Source: Gnetum montanum
Lineage: Eukaryota > Streptophyta > Gnetopsida > Gnetales > Gnetaceae
DNA: 27,176 nt
Direction: 5' to 3'
Assembly: GCA_015680685.1 (NCBI GenBank)
Contig: MNCI01018059.1
Span: 952,457-979,632 of the forward strand
The position numbers and the translations under genes were made by a program. The notes beneath the pieces were generated by a model. It was given only the letters and a program-made list of their open reading frames with translations. It searched no databases and had not been told where the DNA came from. Positions 20,466-27,176 of the stretch are shown here, piece after piece. Within the stretch, counting starts at the first letter, position 1, and each line of letters starts with the position of its first letter.

Positions 20466-21002
20466 CGGATAAACCGAAGTTGCGAATTTCGTAGAGGAAA
20501 CGCCAGAAGGTGGGACTGAGCATGTTGCTTTTTTGAGCAAAGAGGCTGGAAAAGCCATTGTTAGAAGCCCACTCGTAGATATTTCCATTTGCAGCTTTCA
20601 CACTCACACCAAACGACATCTGTGACGGCTCAACCTTGACACCCACTTCGTGCAACAAGGACAGTCCCATGGCATTTGTGTTTGCCGGATCATATATCAT
20701 TATCATTCCCCACAAAAATCATCATATCAGTCAAGCAAAACCAAGAAATTCAATAAAGGCCTTGGTCAGTTGGGTAATGGACCATGGATCTGCTTCATAG
20801 AATTAATTCAATAAATGTTGAAGCAACATTACATTTACATCGTCCTTGGTTCGACCAAATCAAAGAAAATTCCAAATTTGTTACCGGGTTAGATAAAATG
20901 AAAGCAAGGTCCAATTTGGTGCCATTTACAGATACAGATTTTGCCAAAGCATAGGCAGCAGCCAGGCAGCCTAACTCCAGAACCCACAACTGCAACCTTC
21001 AT
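20466..21002 (-). pseudogene. CFA synthase first exons, FAD-binding N-terminus
   Basis: An ATG at 21000-21002 opens MKVAVVGSGV, the dinucleotide-binding start of the FAD domain. After a one-base shift the sequence gives LAAAYALAKS and then directly VSVNGTKLDLAFILSNP. The family has about 20 residues between these (the YEKE...GGHAKT segment), so these are deleted. GTAACA follows SNP. The second block, about 20697-20466, reads LLHEVGVKVEPSQMSFGVSV, GNIYEWASNNGFSSLFAQKS and then FWRFLYEIRNFG, matching the family well. No AG acceptor is seen directly before it, and its start overlaps the alignment of the first block. Confidence 0.82.
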
Positions 21003-21036
21003 TCTGCCCTGGTGCTATTGGGTTTCTCCCCTACTG

Positions 21037-21102
21037 TATGAACTACTCAAAACCACGATATGAACTACTCAAAACCACGATATGAACTACTCAAAACCAC
21101 GA
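21037..21102. repeat. 22-bp tandem repeat, three perfect copies
   Basis: Units 21037-21058, 21059-21080 and 21081-21102 are identical (TATGAACTACTC followed by AAAACCACGA). The array begins 35 bases upstream of the pseudogene ATG, in its former 5' leader or promoter. Perfect identity implies recent expansion. Confidence 0.92.
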
Positions 21103-21124
21103 ACCAAAACCTTGGGAAAGTAAA

Positions 21125-21788
21125 ACCCTGTGCCGCACGCTGCACTCTAATATAAGAAAGAACCCACACAAGAGCAGTATCCAAACAGCTACATCCATAT
21201 AAACAATATTTATCTTCCCCAATTACATATCTGGCTATTTGCATTAACTTTAACCTTGCTGTGCATCATGAACCTTAGTTTCAGAGAGGCAACAAATTTG
21301 AACCAGGAGACCATGATAAGTAATACAAGATAAGATTTCGGTTTCGGTATACAATTAGGTAGAACATTTGATAAGAATCCTAAACAGAATTTGATTTGAA
21401 ATCCCTTGTGTTATGAATGTTAAGTCATGTTATGAATGTTAAGTCTTAAAGTATTAAAAGAAGGACAAAATTATAAAAGAACTTATGAAAATTGTTTACA
21501 TTTTTTAAAAAATTAAATTAAAAATTAAAACTTTAAAAAGTCAAACGCCATTACGCACGTCAAAACGAAAATGAAAGCAAATATGTTTAATGATATAATA
21601 AACCCTTGGCGAACCCTGTGCCGCACGCTGCACTCTAATATTACAAAGCACCCACACAAGAGATGTATCCAAACTGGTACATCCATATAAACAATATTTA
21701 TATTCCTCAATTACATATCTGGCTATTTGCATTAACTTTAACCCTGGTGTCTGTCATGAACCTTAGTCTCGGAGAGGCAACAAATTTG
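21125..21788. repeat. 176-bp direct repeat pair, 488 bp apart
   Basis: Copy 1 (21125-21300) and copy 2 (about 21613-21788) share CCCTGTGCCGCACGCTGCAC, CATCCATATAAACAATATTT, ACATATCTGGCTATTTGCAT and GAGGCAACAAATTTG with scattered differences. A 19-bp tandem pair (GTTATGAATGTTAAGTCAT) sits between them at 21410-21447. No TG...CA ends with primer site or flanking duplication could be confirmed. No protein is recognised. Confidence 0.8.
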
Positions 21789-22258
21789 TGCAGACCCCTA
21801 GCTCATGTAAAGATTACATAAAGCAAGATTGATCATGGATGCATCTATAGTTGCCAGAAACCTCACGTTTGCCTTTTGCTTATCGTGCATAAATCCTACA
21901 TTCTCTCAACTGTGGTTTTGCCTTGTGCATTAAAACTTTTGATGTTAGTCTTTGTTTTGTAAACCTAGGTTGTATCAAAATTCGTTTATTTATTTATTTA
22001 TTTTTCAGATAACACAATTTGAGGTTGGTAACTCCTACACATATAGCAAGGTAGATGTAACCCATGAACATTATTTCATCATGTTTTTTTTTTTTTAAGG
22101 CAAGGCAACTTGGGGTTGTGTACCCACAAATGTTATTTTGTTGTGGGTTTTTTTTTTTTTTGGTGTCTTTAATGTTGGCCATGGTTATCATGATAAAACA
22201 GCTGTAAAGTGGCAGATCACAGCAATGAATTAGCAGTTTCCATTTCTACTATCCTATT
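21789..22258. other. Unassigned, with two related blocks ending in T runs
   Basis: Two blocks of about 50 bases (22050-22098 and 22115-22162) share a pattern like ACCCAYRAACATTATTT..., each ending in a run of 13 or more T. They look like an imperfect tandem duplication. No gene is recognised. Confidence 0.35.
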
Positions 22259-22537
22259 GTTTTAGAATTTTCCCTAAAAATGAGATAAGACTTCTAAATG
22301 TGTTGTGAAGATCTATCTCAATTAATTTTAGATGTTTCCAATTTTCTAACCTAGGATTGATCATATACACAAGAGTCAAGAGTTGAATGTCTGTGATTTC
22401 CGAGAAATACAATAAAGCTTGTTGTTATTGTGTTTGGTTTTCTGCATCTTGAATAAGAAGATCCTTCTACATTTGCATGTGTCCATTGCTCTTTATTTTC
22501 ATCTCATTTCATATTTTGCTACCAAATCTGCTAATAG

Positions 22538-22550
22538 TGGTATTGGAGCC
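22538..22550 (+). promoter_or_regulatory. Copia primer binding site, initiator tRNA-Met
   Basis: TGGTATTGGAGCC differs at two positions from the standard TGGTATCAGAGCC complementary to the 3' end of initiator tRNA-Met, which most plant copia elements use. It lies 52 bases before the gag ATG. Confidence 0.8.
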
Positions 22551-22601
22551 ACGTTCATAGTCCGAGGAAGTGTTGCAGATTGTGCATACAAAGTTTACAA
22601 A

Positions 22602-22801
22602 ATGGTTGGCAAATATGAAATAGAGAAGTTCAATGGAACCAACTTCACATTGTGGAAAATGAAGATAGGCAATTTTGCATAAAGATAATTGCCTGGCAAC
22701 TATTGGAGAAAGGTCGTGGGAGGCCATGGATGATAGCAAGTGGAATGAAATGGATGGTAATGTTATTGCCAATTTACAATTGGCACTAGCAGATGGAGTT
22801 C
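22602..22801 (+). pseudogene. Copia gag N-terminus, frameshifted and truncated
   Basis: ATG at 22602 opens MVGKYEIEKFNGTNFTLWKM then KI. After a net two-base deletion near 22668 it continues HKDNCLATIGERSWEAMDDS and then KWNEMDGNVIANLQLALADG. This is the standard start of Ty1/copia gag in plants (UBN2-type, with FNGxNFxLWK and 'ANLQLALADGVL'). The frame ends at the gypsy LTR edge at 22802. Gag coats the element RNA; this copy cannot do so. Confidence 0.85.
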
Positions 22802-23622
22802 TGGTGAGCGGCCAGGTACCCCTACGCTCAACCATACAAATACGAGCATAGAACACATATGACACTAAATGGTAAATGCTTATGCACCTTCATAGAACAA
22901 GGATGGGTTAAGCGATCATTGTCTTCCCAAGCTTACTCATATGGCATGAATGTATGGTTAAGTAAACTTGAGGTATATGATTTTTATGTTTTTTATGTGT
23001 ATGTTCTAGTGCTAAAAGGGAGAAGTGAAATAATTAAGTAACTAATTTAATTTAACTAATCTGCTAGGTTCTAACTAGTCCTAACACCAGCATCCATTCC
23101 CACTCTTCGTACACATCCTGAACCAGTGTAACACTACTAGGATTACCAAACGCTAATCGTTACTAGGTTACCAAGTGTTCCACATATGCTTGAAGTGGTC
23201 ATACTATGTGTGCTTACTTGTGAAAATTAACAAACCCATAGAAGCAACATCAATTCTAACAAAAGCATTAAATAACTGTAAATAACATTAAATGCAATAA
23301 ATAAGCTATTCTTAATATTTCAAGGTTTATCACAAAGTTTGTCTTTATTTCTGGACACAAGGTGTGCTCAGGTACACAATGCTCAAATAAAGATACGTTC
23401 ATTTTATGACTCCTACTGTGGGCACTCCAAAATAATTCTAACTCTAGAAAAGGAACACTGCAAGAGTTTGGGTAAGGGACTACGAAACTAATGTCAAAAC
23501 CAAGTGTGCCTGCCTATTATTTATAGGCAATGAGACAGGTTCCGATATTGGATGTCTGATATCGCTTGGCAAGCTCCGATATGGTAGACCCAATATCGCG
23601 GTATCGATATCGCGGTTCATCA
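22802..23622 (-). repeat. 3' LTR of gypsy element 2
   Basis: Begins TGGTGAG and ends TTCATCA, and is collinear with the other family members through AGGTACCCCTACGCTCAACC, the GGATTACCAA block near 23142 and the ATTTATAGGCAA word near 23519. Where element 1 has the ATCAACAAGGATGC minisatellite, this copy has short CCGATAT/GATATCGC repeats (23539-23615). The sequence just past the end, TACCCCACGAC, aligns with TATCCCCAGAA past the end of the LTR at 4805. Confidence 0.82.
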
Positions 23623-25502
23623 TACCCCACGACTGAATGAAAACTTGTCCTCAAGTTCCTTACAAAATATTGGGAAGGTATGGGATTATTGACATGGAGT
23701 GACAAACCCAAAGTGCCCGGTGAATGGATCGACAAATATATTACAACATTAGTGTTCATACCCATTGTGGTGAACACCGTACATAGATGACATCTAGACC
23801 TTTATTTGATAGCTTGAAGAGAGAGAGAAAAGAAAATGAGGCACGTTGCTACCAATGTCAAGACTGTGCACACCGTTGTTCATCCATGGCCACATAATGT
23901 GTGTTCCTTGCATAATTGCTTCAACTTCAGTCCATCTTGAGTGCTCCCTACTATCCCAGTTCATTATTCATGTAATCACCATCTACACATACAACACAGT
24001 CGCGAATTAGCAAAAATAGATAAGATATAATGTGATTGATACCTTGCCTTGCTATTAAGCACATTGGCTGGGTTGTGGGTATGGCAGATACTGGGTTAGA
24101 GGTTTGTAACTGGTGACTACCCAAGGTGTAGGGGTGAGGTAAGTAATGGAATGGAAACATTTGTGCCAAGGCCCCCACGATTAAGAGCAAACCTCTGGTA
24201 ACAATAAGATGGAAAACGAAAGAACAAGGAAGAATAGAGAAATAACAATGATGAGGCCAATAAAACAAAATTGGATGTCATGGATGGTTGAAATGGGAAA
24301 TGGTTGATTGTAGGAAATGTTTAAGAGAAAGAATTGAACAATTGCACCATAAAGGAATGCTAGTGGGTCCTCCCCAAAGCAAGCTCATGCCCTTTATGCC
24401 CTAACAAACTCACAAACCAAAGAGTCTATAGGCTCTAGGAATGACATATGGAAATAATAGTTAAGAACTTACCCACAAGAGTTTACCAAAGAATAATAAT
24501 GCAACAACCAAGATATAGACTGATCATAAAACCGACAATGAGGTGGAGTATGGAAAGAAATTTGGAAGAGAAGAGAGAATGGAATGGAATCTCAAGATCA
24601 AGGTTGTGTAAAATCCCTTGTGTATTATGTGGTTAAGATGACTTACTAGAATTCATTCCAAATCCAAATCAAAACTAACCACATGCAGTGACCCTGCATC
24701 AACACACTTGGCCAACCCAACCTCCTAAAGTAATAAGAATGCATCCATAGAGCCACCACCATTCCAACAAGAGATAGAACAAAAGAACAGGAAACAAAAA
24801 AGGGCCTTAGTTAGCGAGAACCTTTAGGCATGGGTAACATGTCTTTCTAGTGCCATAACTAGTACTTGTAACCCATGTTTCTTGATTATGTCTAAGAGGT
24901 GTGCTTTGAATTCTCACCAACATTTTTTATATCGCAAGAGAACCATACCATGCAAAGACTTATTTGATTTGGTCAACTTCCTGATATTTGGTCAAGAGTA
25001 GAATAGCGGAAAACCTATGAAAAACATCCAAGTACCTAAGAGAATAGCTAGCACAAATGCATCAAATCTCCTTGAGGTCACACCCTTTTCAATCCATTTG
25101 GACCTTTCCTTGGTTTGAAAAATACCAAGCCACCAATTCATTAATAAGTTTACTTAGAAAAAGGAACAATATATTTCCAAGATCAAGGGAGACCATAGAG
25201 CTGAATGGATGAATGGATGACATGGACTCATTATTTGTTTTATCAAAAGAAACCATATCTTAGTATCAACATTAAAAATCAAAGGTAAAAGCCAAACATT
25301 AGCAATCAACACCATTATAGTACAATCCACCATCATGAGCACTTATTAGATGACAAGTGAAAGTAATTTAAACAAAATTAAATAGACAAATAAATAATAA
25401 AAAATGTTAACGATGATGTAAAATAAAAATAAGTAAAGATGAAAAATGTGTAAAGTAAAAATGTGAAACAAAAATACAAAAGGAATTGAGGGCTTAGAAT
25501 GG
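23623..25502 (-). other. 3' noncoding region of gypsy element 2
   Basis: About 1.9 kb between the integrase stop and the 3' LTR. No protein is recognised. Several blocks match 4806-7150 of element 1, near 24364, 24828, 24893 and 25071. Confidence 0.65.
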
Positions 25503-26930
25503 TTAGCATTGGTGGCCATCTCCCCCATGTCTGAGTTGGAAGGAGGCGATCCGAAATAAGGAACAGGGTTGTCCACCAACAGAGGTAGTATTAGTACTAG
25601 CTATTTTAGGCTCATGGAAAGGTTTGATTTGTTGGATGTTGACTAATAATTTTCTTCCTGGGCTTTCAGGTTTATAGATCATCATGGTCCCTAAAGGAAA
25701 AGTTTCATGAATGATATAAGGTCCCTCCCATAGCATTTGAAATTTAGTTCATTCTGGCACATGTGTGGGATTCCAATAAAGGACCTTATCTTCTGGTTGG
25801 TATTTGACTTTCCTAATCCTTAGGTCATGATGTTTTTTATTAAAGGCCTTGTTTAATTTGTTAGATGATAGGGTGGCTAATCAATTTTCATCTCACAAGT
25901 TAAGGTTCATTAACCATTCTTTCTCTAGTAGATTGAGGTCAAGGTTAAGGTCACATACTATGGATAGTGTATGGAGCTCAGCTTGGATAGAAAGTGTTGA
26001 ACGTTTACTATACACTAACTCATAGGGAGAGTAGCCTATAGGGAGTTTCCATGTGGAGCGGTATGCCCAAAGAGCATCGTTCAGCTTGGTGCTCCAATCT
26101 TGCCTATATTTGCTAATGGTTCGTGTTAATATTTTTTTGATCTCCCTATTGGTGTCTTCGGCTTGACCATTCGCTTGAGGATGATATGGTGTAGTCAACT
26201 TGTGCTTAGCTCCTAAGCATTGCATTAACTTTTGAAAAGCTGCACCTATAAAATGTGTACCATTGTCACAAATAAGTGCAGGAGGCATGCTAAACCTGTT
26301 TACAATTTGTTGTTGAACAAATTATGCAGCGGTAGATGATGTACAGTCCATAACAATAGCTACTTCTACCCACTTTGTAAAATAGTCAATAGCAACAACA
26401 ATGTAGTCTTTTCCATTGGAAATTGGTGTAATAGGCCCCATAAAATTAATCCCCCATATGTCGAAGGGTTTTAAGGGTTGAATCCATTGTTATGAACCCT
26501 CCATTCTAGCAGTCATTTTCCCATCACGTTGGCAGCACTCATAAGATTGGACAAAATGATGAGCGTCCCAAAATAATGTAGGCCAATAATATCCTGCAAG
26601 AAAGATTTTAATGGTTGTTCATCTCCTAGTATAATGACCCCCACAAGGGCCCTCATAAGCATCTTAGAGAACTTGCAATTGATCTACATCGAGAACACAC
26701 CATCGGACCAAGCCATCGGAACATACTTTATAAAGTTGTCCATTAATTTCCATAAAATATTTGGCTTGGTGAAGAAACTGTTGTTTCTTTCTAACGTCTA
26801 ACCCTTGTGATGTTTCTTGTGTGAGGAGATATGTAAGAATGCTATTATATCAATTTGTCTCTATGGTTAATTGATTATTATTACACCTACAAAGAGGAAT
26901 TCATTGGGGAAATGGTCAAAAATTGGATAT
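25503..26930 (-). pseudogene. Gypsy integrase, decayed (element 2)
   Basis: Integrase pastes the element DNA into the genome. On the minus strand one main frame reads, in order: the zinc-binding region (GPCGGHYTRR, AGYYWPTLFWDAHHFVQSYE, CCQR), the core ([48 protein letters not shown]), and the Athila/Tat-like [22 protein letters not shown]-terminal WEGPYIIHETFP (GPY/F module) follows, and a TAA at 25503. About eight in-frame stops interrupt it. The first catalytic Asp (family WGIDFMGP) is Asn at 26445-26447; the second Asp (DNG) and the Glu (GQAE) remain. Upstream, FPNEFLF, the usual RNase H-integrase link, is in another frame near 26900. Confidence 0.9.
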
Positions 26931-26934
26931 TTTT

Positions 26935-27176
26935 TGATGAGTGGCGAGGTACCCCTACACTCAACCATACGAAACGAGCGTCGCACATGCGATTCGGTTG
27001 AACTCCGCAGATGGACTAGTTGTGGCACCTAGATAGTTAGCCTTAGGTAATAGTTCGCTGTCTTCCCACCTAGACTAGTTTTGCATATGTCACGTATGGT
27101 TTAGTCTAGATGAGGTGTATGATGTGTTCTAATTCTAACGCTACTCCTGATGGCAGTTGAAAATAATATTAACTAA
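26935..27176 (-). mobile_element. Edge of another gypsy LTR, inserted in element 2
   Basis: TGATGAG starts at 26935 and is followed by GAGGTACCCCTACACTCAACC, split as GAGGTACCCC and TACACTCAACC, with the CCTAGACTAGTTTTGCATAT and TGGTTTAGTC words of the family. It runs off the window end. No primer site adjoins its left edge, so this is the outer edge of a 3' LTR (or a solo LTR) interrupting the pol of element 2, not that element's own 5' LTR. It is better preserved at CG sites than the LTR at 22802, so probably younger. Confidence 0.75.

Larger units (their letters stand above)
13236..21002 (-). pseudogene. Plant cyclopropane fatty acid synthase, broken copy (about 15 exons)
   Basis: Plant CFA synthases (about 865 residues) fuse an N-terminal FAD amine-oxidase-like domain to a methyltransferase that adds a methylene bridge to unsaturated acyl chains of phospholipids using SAM. 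Exons follow the family in order: 21002-20885, about 20697-20466, 17681-17576, 17474-17373, 17218-17166, 17068-16989, 16820-16676, 16497-16376, 16221-16041, 15530-15382, 15066-14925, 14829-14765, 13941-13805, 13636-13556, 13395-13236. Most junctions have GT and AG. Landmarks are VVGSGV, FGVSVKAANGNIYEW, ETLGQFLQS, DIQGKRGLRFC, EDGLLVLQ, SDFIKEYIFPG and FIRTWEYYF. Breaks: an N-terminal deletion of about 20 residues, frameshifts in or near exons 1, 5-6, 8 and 10, and loss of the segment that should hold the EIGCGWG-type SAM motif. Family identity is firm; the inactive status is inferred from several independent lesions. Confidence 0.88.
22259..22801 (+). mobile_element. 5' end of a copia retrotransposon, cut by gypsy element 2
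   Basis: In order on +: probable LTR sequence with an AATAAA at 22411, a primer site TGGTATTGGAGCC at 22538-22550, then the start of a copia gag. Collinearity stops at 22801, where the TGGTGAG edge of a gypsy LTR begins. The rest of the copia element should lie beyond that insertion, outside the window. The LTR start is uncertain; TGTTTTAGAATTTTCC at 22259 is one candidate. Confidence 0.7.
22802..26934 (-). mobile_element. Gypsy element 2, 3' half (Athila/Tat-like), inserted in copia
   Basis: On the minus strand the order is integrase remnant (26930-25503), 3' noncoding region (25500-23623) and 3' LTR (23622-22802). It is the same family as element 1 by LTR and noncoding similarity. Its RNase H side is cut at 26935 by another LTR of that family. 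The five bases before the LTR, AGTTC, would be the target duplication; the matching copy is outside the window. Confidence 0.82.

Noticed and set aside
26935-27176. Reading the LTR at 26935 as the 5' LTR of element 2
   Set aside because: No tRNA-Asp-type primer site adjoins its inner edge, unlike at 9238-9262. Integrase N-terminal and RNase H-linker sequence runs right up to it, and the reverse transcriptase would be missing between.

Overview
This window looks like plant nuclear DNA. It is AT-rich, has one broken intron-containing plant gene, and is otherwise mostly old, nested retrotransposons. The gene is a plant-type cyclopropane fatty acid (CFA) synthase, in which an FAD amine-oxidase-like half is fused to an S-adenosylmethionine methyltransferase half. 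That architecture, together with Athila/Tat-like gypsy elements, SIRE-like copia sequence and an RTE-like LINE tail, points to a seed plant. The age of the insertions and the long first intron would suit a gymnosperm, but that is only a guess. I see no tRNA or rRNA gene, no CRISPR array, no bacterial-type operon and no intact protein-coding gene.

Layout, left to right. 1-376: end of a gypsy LTR in inverted orientation. About 560-1775: 3' end and LTR of a SIRE-like copia element on +. 1776-2990: unassigned, with a degenerate motif repeat. 2990-3475: A-rich repeat. 3476-10244: a complete gypsy element on - (two LTRs, 5-bp target duplication, tRNA-Asp-type primer site, decayed gag, no pol). 10250-12135: the A-rich repeat resumes, with a 47-base T tract and a 33-bp tandem repeat. 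13236-21002: the CFA synthase pseudogene on -, about 15 exons, with a LINE tail in antisense inside one intron. 21003-21790: small tandem repeats and a 176-bp direct repeat upstream of it. About 22200-22801: 5' end of a copia element on + (LTR, iMet primer site, start of gag), cut by a second gypsy element on - (LTR 22802-23622, 3' noncoding part, integrase remnant 25503-26930). That element is in turn cut by another LTR of the same family at 26935-27176.

The most informative part is the pseudogene. Its splice sites are largely intact and its last three exons read cleanly to a stop codon. The stretch that should carry the SAM-binding motif is reduced to about 95 bases between two recognisable exons, the N-terminal FAD domain lacks about 20 residues, and several frameshifts separate the rest. 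The four gypsy LTR copies belong to one family, so most of the non-genic sequence derives from repeated insertion of one lineage, including insertion into itself.
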